A stretch of 64,000 bases of DNA. Origin: Streptomyces sp. SAJ15. GTDB taxonomy: Bacteria > Actinomycetota > Actinomycetes > Streptomycetales > Streptomycetaceae. Both the position numbers and the translations under genes were made by a program. The notes beneath the pieces are model-generated. The model was given only the letters and a program-made list of their open reading frames with translations, made no database searches and was not told the origin of the DNA. The DNA lies in contig NZ_NISY01000009.1 in NCBI RefSeq assembly GCF_007595705.1, forward strand, positions 1 to 64,000, given 5' to 3'. Shown here one piece after another: positions 18,530 through 26,954 of the stretch; the first letter of the stretch is position 1; each line of letters begins with the position of its first letter.

Positions 18530-18840
18530 AGCGGTACACGCCCAGGCCGGAGCGCGCCGGGCGATGTGCGGGGTGATCTGGGACCGGCGGACCTTGTCCC
18601 GGTAAATCTCGTGGTCATAGCCGCGGTCGGTGTACAGGCGCTTGGGGCGGCGCAGTAGCTGGCCGCGTTTGCCGCGGATCGGCGGGAGAGCCTGGATCAG
18701 CGGGATCAGTTGGGTGACGTCGTCGCGGTTGCCGCCGGTGGTGATCACGGCGAGCGGGACGCCGTACGCCTCGACGATCAGGTGCTGCCTGCTCGGATGC
18801 GGTGTACTGCGGCCACGGCGCGGCCCGAGCACGACCTGAG
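18530..18840 (-). pseudogene. IS5-family transposase fragment (different subgroup)
   Basis: The minus frame reads HLIVEAYGVPLAVITTGGNR, DDVTQLIPLIQALPPIRG, RPKRLYTDRGYDHEIYRDKV and RRSQITPHIARR. LYTDRGYD carries the second catalytic Asp of this subgroup. Both ends are missing: no N-terminal helix-turn-helix and no Glu box after PHIARR. It differs from the 17.5-kb remnant, so two separate insertions are implied. Confidence 0.65.
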
Positions 18841-19045
18841 CGCCGATACCTCGGCGAGGGCGTCGAGATCGGCTTCTTCATCCTTTCTCCACGTCCCGCC
18901 ACCAGGACAGATGTCGCGTATTCGCATCCAATGCCCTGGGCAGCGGTAGTACCAACGAAACGGCCGGTATCGGTGAGATTGATCTCGGCCTTGGAAGCCG
19001 ACCCGGGCATCCCTCCCCGAGCAAGCGAGGAGCGATGCCTGCCGT

Positions 19046-20171
19046 CTAGGGGGTGATGACCACCTGGTACGCCTCGCCGTCGAGGATGCGCTCGGACTGA
19101 ACGTCACGGCCCAGCTGTCCCCCCGCGCCCGTGTTCTCGTCCTTGGGGACATGGGCCCTGATGCAGGGTGCCGCCGGCTCGTCGCGTACGACCGTTACGC
19201 TCCACACACCGCCCACGTTGCGGGGGATGATCTCCGTGCACATGGAACCGATCGTGCCGCCCTCGCGGGATTTGGCGAAGGGGAAATCGTCACAGGAATC
19301 GTCCCGGACACTGGGGTCCCCCACGAAGGGCCTCGGGGGAGCCTCGCAGCTGTAGTAGCGCCTCTTGTCCGCCATCTTGTCGTCGGCGTCACGCGTGAGC
19401 GGCTTCTTCTCGGTGCCGAGCCTGCCGTTGGTCAGGTTGTTCCGCGCCCACTCGTAGGCCACTGCGGCGGCCCCGTAGAGGGACTTGCTGATGGTCGCCT
19501 GGGCCCGGTGGCCCGTGACGATGCAGCCGGGGTACAGGCCGACCTGTCCGTCGCAGCGCAGCGAGGGACCCGCCCAGTTCTGGGAGCTGGTGACGGGGTT
19601 CGCACCGGTGCTCACCACCTCGGACTGGTAGGAGATCTGTGTGCGCTGACTGAGGCCGCCGCCCCGGACGGTGGAGTCGTAGGACAGCGTCCCGGTGTGG
19701 TCCTCGTCGCCCTGGTGCAGCTCGATGTACCCGCCGCCCCAGGCGGACGGGCCACTGGGTGCAGTCCGATCGAAGGGACACTTTCATCGCGGGAATGGTG
19801 GGTGACATCGCGCCGGCGAGGACGATGCTCTCCTGCCACCGCGTACTTGTGGGGCTCGGCTCGGACGCGGCCACGACCGTGAGATCGGCGGTGCCGATCA
19901 CCTGGCCGTCGGGGCTGACGAGCGCGTACACGATGTTGTGCCGCACGCAGTACGCGTGACGGGTGGAGACGACATCCACAGGTTCGGAGGAGGCGCACAG
20001 GGCCCCCGCGCCGTCCTGAGGGGCGGCCGTGACGTGGGCGCGGATGCGGGCCAGGTCCTGGGCGGAGACGGGGCCCTGTCGGGTGCAGGTCCACGCCGCG
20101 CCGTGGCGTGCGGGCCCGGAGCCGGGGGTGGTGGCCGTGCACGTGCCGTGGCCCTTGGCCGCTACCTTCAC
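19046..20171 (-). CDS. NucA/NucB-domain deoxyribonuclease, frameshifted
   Basis: The C-terminal part (in one frame from about 19740 down to 19046) contains GCIVTGHRAQATISKSLYGA, the nuclease motif DDSCDDFPFAKSREGG, and PCIRAHVPKDENTGAGGQ, matching deoxyribonuclease NucA/NucB-type proteins. Upstream, another frame supplies ~140 residues (CTATTPGSGPARHGAAWTC, YCVRHNIVYALVSPDGQVIG, TADLTVVAASEPSPTSTRW) up to a possible GTG at 20171. The join near 19740 is a one-base shift. No signal peptide remains, because the upstream end runs into the divergent gene at 20212, so the N-terminus is probably truncated. The 15.9-kb copy is a paralogue. Confidence 0.6.
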
Positions 20172-20211
20172 CCCCCGACCGGACACGTATGCGAAGAGGG
20201 GGAAATGGACG

Positions 20212-21498
20212 ATGCCGCGCCCTATAGGATCCGTCAGCCGCGTCGGCAGATCACTCATGGCGGTGACCGCTACGGCGGCCGCCGCCATGGGTCTTGCCGT
20301 CTCCCCAACTGCTGCAACCACCACGACGGCGCAGACGCCCGCGCCCGGCGGCACCTGTACGGCGGCCGATCTCGGTGCCCGCCACCCGTACATCAAGACC
20401 AGCGAAGTGTCTCCGACGATCACCCACTTCAAGGGCTGGTACGTCACCCAGGGCACGACCGGCTACCAGAGCGTCACCACCAGCACCCAGACCACCATCT
20501 CGGTGTCCGTCGGCCTCAACAGCAACGTCCCGGGCAGTTTCGCCGTCGAGACCCTCGGCACCGTCGGCGCGATGCTGGGCCTGAACGTACAGGTCGCCTA
20601 CTCCTCCACCAGCAGTGTGTCGAGCACGGTCACGTGGAACTTCAGCCAGCCCGGCTACTACGGCGTCTACAAGGGCACCAAGAAAGTCACCGGTACGTAC
20701 GGAAGCCGCAACCGCAACCGCGTCCAACAGGGCGACGGCAGCTGGGCGTTGAAGTGGATCGCGGGGCCCGGCAACGGCAGCTTCACCACCTACACCACCC
20801 TTGAGGAAGGCGCGGTGCGCTGCCAGGACGAGGTGCCCGCAGGAAGCATCATGGCCAAGGCGCAAGAACTCCTCGACTGCGGCTCGGCCGCCGCGAAGGC
20901 CAAGCACCCGTCGGGTGCGGTGGCGCCGACGGCGAAGCAGAAACGGGACCGCCTCGCGCAGCGCCCGGCTCCCACCGGCGGCACGTCCGCCAAACAGCAC
21001 AAGGCCACCGAGCGTATCGCGCGGGCCGATCTCAACTGCGCGCCCGGCGCCTACAAGATCGCCGTGCCTGACAAACCCCTGTCCTGGGGCGCGCCGCTCT
21101 TGGCGGCCGATGGTGTTCGCCTGCGGCCCTCGACGATCTTCGGCGCCCACCTGGACAACTGACGCCTGTGCAACGTGACGGAGAACAACGGGGTCCTTGA
21201 GGCGTCCCTGTGGAACTGGGGCAACGGCGGGTGCGCGACCATCGCCGCGGGGAACGCGGCCACCGAACGGGCGGTCGTGCAGACGGCCCCCTGCACGGAG
21301 GACGACCTCCAGCGGTTCTACATCTACCGCGACGTACCCGGCAGCTCGAAGATCGGTGTGCAGAACAAGTACACCGGCTCCATGATGGGCCACGATCGGT
21401 ACGCGGACGGGGAGTTCATACGCCAAGTACTCCAGCGGCAGGCAGGACGGTACGGGTACGTACACCCTGATCGGAGTCTGACGGCCCACACCCCGTGA
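20212..21498 (+). pseudogene. secreted protein with Ser/Thr-rich beta region, in-frame stop at 21160
   Basis: ATG 20212 follows GAGGGGG. Residues ~1-35 form a signal peptide (LMAVTATAAAAMGLAVSPTA). The body alternates polar and apolar residues (TTSTQTTISVSVGLNSN, GLNVQVAYSSTSSVSSTVTW) around a hydrophobic turn, a pattern seen in beta-barrel pore-forming toxins of the aerolysin type; this is only a pattern resemblance. After 316 residues a TGA (21160-21162) interrupts the gene, and the same frame continues with LCNVTENNGVLEASLWNWGN and QTAPCTEDDLQRFYIYRD. A further shift near 21420 puts the likely end in another frame (YSSGRQDGTGTYTLIGV). It is divergent from the nuclease gene, 40 bases away. 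Confidence 0.5.
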
Positions 21499-21727
21499 GC
21501 GGCCCCGCACGTGAACCCCGACCTCCCGGTTTCGTGCGGGGCCCTCCGCGTCCCTACTCCGAGCGGCGGGCAATCGAGCCGTCGTGCCAAAACCACCTGC
21601 TATGAATCCCAGCTCACGGTCATCAGCCGCCGCATGTCCTGTCGGACGCCGATGTCGCGGGGGTGCAGTGGGCCTACACCGACCAGGCGAGCGACTGGTC
21701 GAGCGCCGCGCGCTCGGCGGGCCGCGG

Positions 21728-22036
21728 ATGCCCATCCGTGCCCTGGCTGAGGCCGTGGAGGCCATGGAGCAGGATCCGGAGCTCGCTGAGGACCTACGCG
21801 CCCAGCTCCCCAGCAGAGCGGCCATGGCCGCGATCACCACCGCCGTCAGCACGTCGTCCCCACCGGCTCAGGCCGTCAGCCCTGGCATGGGGTCCTTGGC
21901 CAGCTCTTTGGATGACGCCCTGGCCGTCCGGCACGGGATGGAGCGCGAGCAACCGCGCTCGACCAAGGTGGCGGAGGCCGAGGGCGCCCCGATCCGCAAG
22001 GCGGCCCAGGACTCGTATGGTGAAGGTGGTCCGTGA
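21728..22036 (+). pseudogene. fragment of an unidentified gene next to a transposase
   Basis: The frame MPIRALAEAVEAMEQDPELA, EDLRAQLPSRAAMAAITTAV, SLASSLDDALAVRHGMEREQ and STKVAEAEGAPIRKAAQDSY has clear coding character, then ends within a few codons where the transposase start begins (22017). It is probably cut by that insertion. Family not recognised. Confidence 0.4.
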
Positions 22037-22712
22037 ACGGGGTGGGAACGGTCCGGGCGGTGGCCGGCCCTGGTGCCTGCCGCTTGGGGACCGGGTTCTG
22101 CTGGTAGCGGTGTACTACCGCACCAACCTCCCGATACGGCAGCTCGCCCCGCTGTTCGGGATCTCTTCGGTGACGGTCTGCCGGGTCATCCAGCGACTTG
22201 GGCCGTTGCTCGCGCTGGAGCCGGCTCCGCGGCCCGTCGCGGGGGTCGAGCGGCTATGGATCGTGGACGGCACGCTGGTCCCGGCTCGCGACCGGCAGGT
22301 CGGCGCATCCTCCAGCAACTCCCGTTTCTCAGCGAACGTGCAGGTCATCATCGACGCCGACACCCGCCTGGTCCTCGCCTCGGCCCGGCCGGCGCCCCGG
22401 GAACAAGGCCGATGCCCACGTCTGGCGCGAGTCGGACTGCCAGCCGCGGCGGCCGGGACGACGGTGATCGCGGACGGCGCCCACCTGGGCACCGGGCTGA
22501 TCGTCCCGCACCGCGGAAGGGCCGGACGGCCCCTCCTGCGCGGGCAGGAGGAAGACAACGCCGAACACCGACGGGTCCGTGCCCGCGTAGAGCACACCTT
22601 CGCCGGCATGAAGAACTGGAAGATCCTCCGCGGCTGCCGTCAGAAGGGCGACGGCCTCCACCAGGCCGTCCAGGCCGTCGCCACCCTGCACAACCTCGCC
22701 CTCACCGGGTGA
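22017..22712 (+). CDS. IS5-type DDE transposase (DDE_Tnp_4-like)
   Basis: The protein shows a helix-turn-helix (RTNLPIRQLAPLFGISSVTV, CRVIQRLGPLL), the first catalytic Asp (LWIVDGTLVPARDR), the second Asp (VIADGAHLGTGL) and the catalytic Glu region (VRARVEHTFAGMKNWKILR), giving a full DDE set. Residues between RPAP and GLPA are out of register with the family's usual GNKADAHVWRES, which is found in the +1 frame, so two compensating indels lie between ~22398 and ~22437. That local scrambling may impair activity. Start at ATG 22017; the family usually has a little more N-terminal sequence, so it may be slightly truncated by a junction at ~22015. Confidence 0.65.
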   Translation: MVKVVRERGGNGPGGGRPWCLPLGDRVLLVAVYYRTNLPIRQLAPLFGISSVTVCRVIQRLGPLLALEPAPRPVAGVERLWIVDGTLVPARDRQVGASSSNSRFSANVQVIIDADTRLVLASARPAPREQGRCPRLARVGLPAAAAGTTVIADGAHLGTGLIVPHRGRAGRPLLRGQEEDNAEHRRVRARVEHTFAGMKNWKILRGCRQKGDGLHQAVQAVATLHNLALTG

Positions 22713-22779
22713 AACAGCAGGTCAAGCACCACTCCTGCCTGCCCGAGACGCGCCTTCTGCAACACCCTTTAGGCGAAAC

Positions 22780-22807
22780 GGGCACCGGCCGGAACCGGCC
22801 GGTGCCC
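22780..22807. terminator. bidirectional terminator hairpin
   Basis: Perfect 13-bp inverted repeat GGGCACCGGCCGG (22780-22792) and CCGGCCGGTGCCC (22795-22807) with a 2-base loop. It lies between the plus-strand transposase and the converging sigma-factor operon (which ends at 22816). Confidence 0.7.
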
Positions 22808-22815
22808 GTCATCCG

Positions 22816-23790
22816 TCAGTGTGTTTCGCCGGGCTTGTCGACGGCTGCCTCGACCAACGCCGCCACCTCCCAGTCGAACCGCGGATCGGGCCCGAGCCGC
22901 GTGGCATCCCAGCCCATCCCCCGGAAGGCATAGGTCTTGGGGTCCAGGAAGAGGTAATCAGCCGTGTCCTTACCGTGGACCCGGTGGACGTACCTGACAG
23001 CCAGGCTGCTCCGGCCGGCGCCGTCGTCGACCCGCTGTTCCAGGACCTCGACTCCGGGGACGAGGGCGAGTGCCCGGTACAGGGCCGCGTTCAGCTCGGG
23101 CGGCAGGGCGACCCCATAGGAGAGGATGTTGGAGAGCCTTCGGAAATCGAGGGCCTTCGGTGGCCCGTTCTTTCCGTCGACGAAGTTGTCGAGGAGGGTG
23201 TCGAAGGACGCGTCAGAGTGGACCCGCGCCAGCAGCTTCCGCGGGTCGGTGGGCAGCTTGACGATGTTGTCATACCACTGTTCGTAGGATTTTGGTCCCT
23301 TGACCCCGTCGCCGGCAGGCAGGGTCTCGTCCACGACAACGATCTTGCCGTGGCGGCGGAAGGCGTGCTGCTTCCCGTCGAACCGGTTCCAACCCTCGTC
23401 CTCGAAGTAGTGCGGCGCCCGGACCGCCGACTTGTTGTAGATCCACTGGTCGGAACGCGGCCGGGTGACCTTGTGGTCCTGCACCGAGTCGGCGGCCCGC
23501 TCCATCACCTGGGCCACATTCACGGTCCCCGCCTGGGGTTCCCCGGTCGCTCCCCGGTCCCCGGGCGTGACGACGAGCAGGCCGGCGACCACGCTCGCCG
23601 CCACCGCCGTCGGGATCGCCAGCCGCCAGGGCCGCCCTGACCCGGTCAGCCATCGCGGGGCCCGGCCGCGGTCCGGCCCGTCCGCGGCGGCCGCCGCGGC
23701 GAGGAGGTCGCGGCGGCCCTGGGCCAGCCGTGCGACGCCGGGCTCCGGCGCCGATGGGCGCATGTCACGTACTGCCTGCAGTTCATCCAT
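22816..23790 (-). CDS. CU044_5270 family protein (anti-sigma-like membrane protein)
   Basis: A 324-residue protein: cytoplasmic N-terminal ~55 residues, one membrane helix at ~57-76 (LAIPTAVAASVVAGLLVV), and an extracytoplasmic C-terminal domain (QVMERAADSVQDHKVTRPRS, WYDNIVKLPTDPRKLLARV, GVEVLEQRVDDGAGRSSLAV). The overall form and motifs match the CU044_5270 family, regularly encoded with ECF-like sigma factors in actinomycetes and presumed to control them. Its start at 23790 overlaps the sigma gene's end by 8 bases, so the two are translationally coupled and likely form one regulatory unit. Confidence 0.75.
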   Translation of the reverse strand: MDELQAVRDMRPSAPEPGVARLAQGRRDLLAAAAAADGPDRGRAPRWLTGSGRPWRLAIPTAVAASVVAGLLVVTPGDRGATGEPQAGTVNVAQVMERAADSVQDHKVTRPRSDQWIYNKSAVRAPHYFEDEGWNRFDGKQHAFRRHGKIVVVDETLPAGDGVKGPKSYEQWYDNIVKLPTDPRKLLARVHSDASFDTLLDNFVDGKNGPPKALDFRRLSNILSYGVALPPELNAALYRALALVPGVEVLEQRVDDGAGRSSLAVRYVHRVHGKDTADYLFLDPKTYAFRGMGWDATRLGPDPRFDWEVAALVEAAVDKPGETH

Positions 23791-24394
23791 GGGTTGCTAC
23801 CTCCTGGACAAGAGTGGGGTCGATTCCGCCGAGCGCCTGGCGCATCTTTCTGCGGGCCCGGTTCAGCCGGGACCGCACGGTGCCTACCGGGATCCCGAGC
23901 GCCTGGCCGACCTCGTCATAGGTCAGTTCGGCCCAGGCGATGAGCAGCAGCACATGGCGGTCTCCCGCCGACAGCGCGGCGAGTGCCGCGGCGAGCTGCT
24001 TGCCGGACGCCTGCGCGCTGACCCGTCCGTCGATCCGGTCGGTGTACGACTCGGCCACCGGGTCCACACCCGTACGGGAGAGAGCCCGGTAGGCGCGCAC
24101 CTCGGCCCTGCGGTGCTTGCCGATCAGGTTGGCGGTGATGCCGTACAGCCACGGCAGGGCGTCGGGGCGGCTCAGGTCGTAGCCGCCGCGCCGGCGGAAG
24201 GCGATGAGAAAGGTGTCGGCGACGATGTCGTCGGCGATGCTCTGGCCGAGACGCCGCGTCACATAGCGGTGGATGGTGGCCGCGTGGCGGTCGTAGAGGG
24301 TCGCGAAGACCTCCGGGTCCCCCGCGGACTCTTCGATCAGTGCGGCGTCGTCGGTACGTGCCCGGTCTGGCGCGAGCCGGGAATGGGCGGTCAC
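23783..24394 (-). CDS. sigma-70 family (ECF-like) RNA polymerase sigma factor
   Basis: A 203-residue sigma factor. Region 2 is seen as FATLYDRHAATIHRYVTRRL, DDIVADTFLIAFRR and WLYGITANLIGKHRR; region 4 as ELTYDEVGQALGIPVGTVRS RLNRARRKMR in two adjoining pieces. There is no sigma region 1.1 or 3, so it is ECF-type. GTG 24394 is selected by GGAG 6 bases upstream; the frame extends further upstream without coding bias. It directs transcription of a stress or envelope regulon and is followed by the overlapping CU044_5270 membrane protein, the probable negative regulator. Confidence 0.8.
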   Translation of the reverse strand: MTAHSRLAPDRARTDDAALIEESAGDPEVFATLYDRHAATIHRYVTRRLGQSIADDIVADTFLIAFRRRGGYDLSRPDALPWLYGITANLIGKHRRAEVRAYRALSRTGVDPVAESYTDRIDGRVSAQASGKQLAAALAALSAGDRHVLLLIAWAELTYDEVGQALGIPVGTVRSRLNRARRKMRQALGGIDPTLVQEVATHG

Positions 24395-24521
24395 TGATGC
24401 TCCGTTCGTTCCGTCGTCCCGGGACTGAACCCCGCCGAGACGTTCACCCCCTTTTCCCCGAACCCCGGATCCGGGTTCACGGGGGGGGCGTCGGGCCAAC
24501 TGGAGCGGGCGGCCGCCCGGG

Positions 24522-24785
24522 TCACGGCGCCAGCTTGAACCCGTCGTGGCTGCGGGCGAAGCCGAGCGAGTCGTAGAAGCGGTGGCCTCGGTGCGGCGCT
24601 TGTTGCTGGTGAGCTGGACCAGGATGCAGCCGCAGGCGCGGGCGCGCTCGATGACCCAGCGCAGCAGCTCGCAGTCCAGCCCGCCGCCGCGGCGGTCGGC
24701 GCGGATGCGGAGCGCCTCGATCAGGGCGCGCTCCTCGCCGCGGCGGCCCAGGCCCGACTCCCCGCGCCATCACAGGCGGGAGGCG
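24522..24785 (-). pseudogene. GNAT acetyltransferase, C-terminal fragment, frameshifted
   Basis: One minus frame reads EERALIEALRIRADRRGGGL, DCELLRWVIERARACGCILV and QLTSNKRRTEA; the next continues HRFYDSLGFARSHDGFKLAP to a stop at 24522. The order (acetyl-CoA loop, helix, LTSNK strand, HRFYxxLGF) is the C-terminal half of a GNAT N-acetyltransferase. The frame shifts near 24590, the acetyl-CoA binding loop is altered (RRGGGLD), and the N-terminal half is missing. Confidence 0.6.
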
Positions 24786-24939
24786 GCGCCCAGCGAAACG
24801 GGAAGACCCGGCGCCCGCCGGGCCACCCCGGACGAACAATCCTCCGGTCACCCACACCGCGTGCCGACCACCCTGTGCCTCAACAAGCCGGGAAGGTCAA
24901 ACAACTGCGAAGTGAGCGAGAAACCACAGACCAGCAAGG

Positions 24940-25090
24940 GTCCGACCCACGCGCGCGAGTGATCCGCCGGTCTCCGTTTCGCCGGGGCCGCGCTGGGCGG
25001 CGTCCGACCCACGCGCGCGAGTGATCCGCCAGCGGAGCAGAGCCCAGCCGAACCATGCGGTTCGGACCCACGCGCGCGGGTGATCCGCGT
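24940..25090. CRISPR. degenerate three-repeat CRISPR-like array
   Basis: Three ~29-bp repeats begin at about 24940, 25002 and 25061. Repeats 1 and 2 are identical over 29 bases; repeat 3 differs at a few positions. The core GACCCACGCGCGC and the end GTGATCCGC are shared, and an imperfect palindrome (ACCC...GGGT) lies in the middle, as in type I-E repeats of Streptomyces. Start-to-start distances are 62 and 59 bases, leaving spacers of 33 and 30, close to the usual 32-33. No further repeat was found at the expected distance on either side, and no cas gene is in the window. It may be an orphan remnant of a larger array. Confidence 0.5.
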
Positions 25091-25121
25091 GGGAATCCCG
25101 CTGGAGGCGTGCCCGTGTTCC

Positions 25122-25484
25122 TTAGCTCGAAGCCACGTCGCCCTCGCGGTGCGAGAAGAATCCCCACCGTTTTGTGAAGGGCGGCTCCGCGTGGCGGGAA
25201 GCAGCATCGTCTGCGGCCAGGATTCTTCGCGCCAAATCTTCCGAGAAGGGGAGTCCCAGGCTGAGGCAACGCTCATGCAGATGTTCCCACCCCTTGATCC
25301 TCAGTTCGATGAGCGTGCGCAGGGCGTGGACAGCCATGAGCAGTAGGCTGGTTAAGACGATGGTCACGACGCAGCCAGCTGCCAACTCCGGCTGATCCTT
25401 CCCCTTCTCTTGGGCTGACCACAGGACGACATCGAGGAGGTAGACCATGGTGAGCAGGAACGTCAGGCCCCACAGAGTGGCCAC
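25122..25484 (-). CDS. two-helix membrane protein, downstream partner
   Basis: A 120-residue protein from GTG 25484 with two membrane helices: residues ~2-20 (ATLWGLTFLLTMVYLLDVV) and ~37-55 (GCVVTIVLTSLLLMAVHAL), and a cytoplasmic tail with a helix (EDLARRILAADDAASRHAE). Family not recognised. It starts inside the end of the gene at 25463 (22-base overlap), which indicates translational coupling; the two products are likely partners in the membrane. Confidence 0.6.
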   Translation of the reverse strand: MATLWGLTFLLTMVYLLDVVLWSAQEKGKDQPELAAGCVVTIVLTSLLLMAVHALRTLIELRIKGWEHLHERCLSLGLPFSEDLARRILAADDAASRHAEPPFTKRWGFFSHREGDVASS

Positions 25485-25795
25485 CGAACGGTCAGGCGTG
25501 AAACCTGGGTTAGCCGATGCTCGCGGACTCTGAGGCTCTCACGAATTCGCCAGGCCTCAAAAGAATCGTGAGTGCGGATTCCGAGATGGGCGGCCGTGTG
25601 TTCTCGGAGATCGGTAGCGTGGAGTGCTTTGATCCGCTCTCTGCTGCTTTGCACGCCAGCAGCCGCCTTGGCCGCCTCGACCATGGCCACGATAAGAATC
25701 GTGGCCAAAATCGTGACGACGAGTGCGGCAAACTCCTGCGACATGGCTAACTTGCCACTGTTTTTCCAGTTCTGTAAGAACTGATAAAAGATCAT
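25463..25795 (-). CDS. membrane-associated hypothetical protein, upstream partner
   Basis: A 110-residue protein from ATG 25795, selected by GGGGAGG with 5-base spacing. One membrane helix at residues ~22-41 (FAALVVTILATILIVAMVEA) is followed by a charged helical part (SSRERIKALHATDLREHTAA, SFEAWRIRESLRVREHRL). Function unknown. It overlaps the gene at 25122. An array of CRISPR-like repeats lies just beyond the end of that downstream gene. Confidence 0.6.
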   Translation of the reverse strand: MIFYQFLQNWKNSGKLAMSQEFAALVVTILATILIVAMVEAAKAAAGVQSSRERIKALHATDLREHTAAHLGIRTHDSFEAWRIRESLRVREHRLTQVSRLTVRWPLCGA

Positions 25796-25857
25796 AGCGT
25801 CCTCCCCGTGGCCGTCTGGCGCGTGCAGGTTATCGGGAAGCGAGGTACGGTGCGGCC

Positions 25858-26040
25858 TCAGCAACACAGATACGGCCGGACCTCCCGCGCTTGCTGGTCG
25901 AGCGCCCAGTCCCGGACGATGTGTTGCTGGCCGCCGGTCTCCGTCAGCCAGCGGATCTCCTGTGCGACATCCTGTGAGTTCCCCTGGGCCCCGCTGAGTC
26001 CTTGTCCCCGTGGCGGGGTTCTTCATCCTTCGCGCGCTCG
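25858..26040 (-). pseudogene. possible C-terminal remnant of a small gene
   Basis: One minus frame reads RGQGLSGAQGNSQDVAQEIR, WLTETGGQQHIVRDWALDQQ and AREVRPYLCC before a stop near 25858. It has coding-like composition but no start or recognised family. It may be a remnant. Confidence 0.25.
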
Positions 26041-26267
26041 GTGGTCTCGTGACGTAGCTTCGGCATCCTTGAAGCGTCCTCGTCTCGTTGGACTGGTCTG
26101 CGGTCTGGGTGAAGGCGAGGAGGCTCGGGTGGGCGGCGCCGGGAGTCGTAGGGGGCCTGCGTGAGCACGAGGTGCCCGCCTCGGTGAGCGATCGCCGAGG
26201 TGACGGGCCTGCTTGCCCTGTTGCCAGCCGGCGTTGATCCGGTGACTTGGTGGCGGTCCGCGAGAGG

Positions 26268-26883
26268 TCAGCGGTCGCCCGGGGCCTGAACGGTGCGGCG
26301 GTATGCCTGCGGTGAGACGCCGATCGAGGCATGCAGGTGCTGGCGCAGTGACGCGGTTGGCCACCTCGCTGCCGTGGTCCTTGCGCACGAGATGCAGGCA
26401 TACGTCCACGCCGGACGCGGCCACGGCCGAGGTGAGGACGTCGCCGTCGTCGATGAACAACACGTCCGCATCCAGGGCAACCTGGGGGAACGCATCCCGG
26501 AACCGGGCCGCCAGCGCCCAGTGCGTCGTGGCGGGACGCCCGTCTGGCAACTCGGTCGCGGCGAGCGTGAAGGCGCCGGTGCAGATGGACACGACGCGCG
26601 CGCCGGCCGGGATCAGCGCGAGCGCCTCCGCCGCTGAAGCCGGGAGCCGCACCGAGGTCGGCGCCGACTCGTACGGCGGGATGACCACCGTGTCCGCGGT
26701 GGCCAATGCCTCCGGCGCGTGGTCGGCGATGATCGTGAAGTCCGCGGAGGTGCGCACCGGGCGGCCGTCGACCGTGCAGGTGACCGTCTCCTAGCGGCCG
26801 TCCGCGGTGCCGAAGACGCCCCGGGGGATGCCGAACTCGAACGGATAGACCCCGTCGAGCGCCAGGACGACGACACGATGCAT
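26268..26883 (-). pseudogene. GlxA-type AraC regulator, nonsense mutation and internal deletion
   Basis: ATG 26883 begins MHRVVVLALDGVYPFEFGIP, the DJ-1/PfpI-like N-terminus of GlxA-family regulators. The frame has an in-frame TAG at 26791-26793, then continues TCTVDGRPV, VVIPPYE, IPAGARVVSICTGAFTLAAT and GVDVCLHLVRKDHGSEVAN. At ~26370 it jumps, in another frame, to LRQHLHASIGVSPQAYRRT, the last helix of the AraC helix-turn-helix. About 100 residues in between are deleted, including most of the DNA-binding domain. It is divergent from the intact oxidoreductase at 26955, its likely former target. Confidence 0.7.
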
Positions 26884-26954
26884 GGCATGATCCTATCGGT
26901 GAATGGCATTCATGCCACTCCCGTCGGGTGTCCGAGCGCCGCAGGCTGGGGCGC

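Noticed and set aside
20251..21852. A 533-codon minus-strand open frame
   Set aside because: Antisense of the secreted protein gene; composition is that of a shadow frame.
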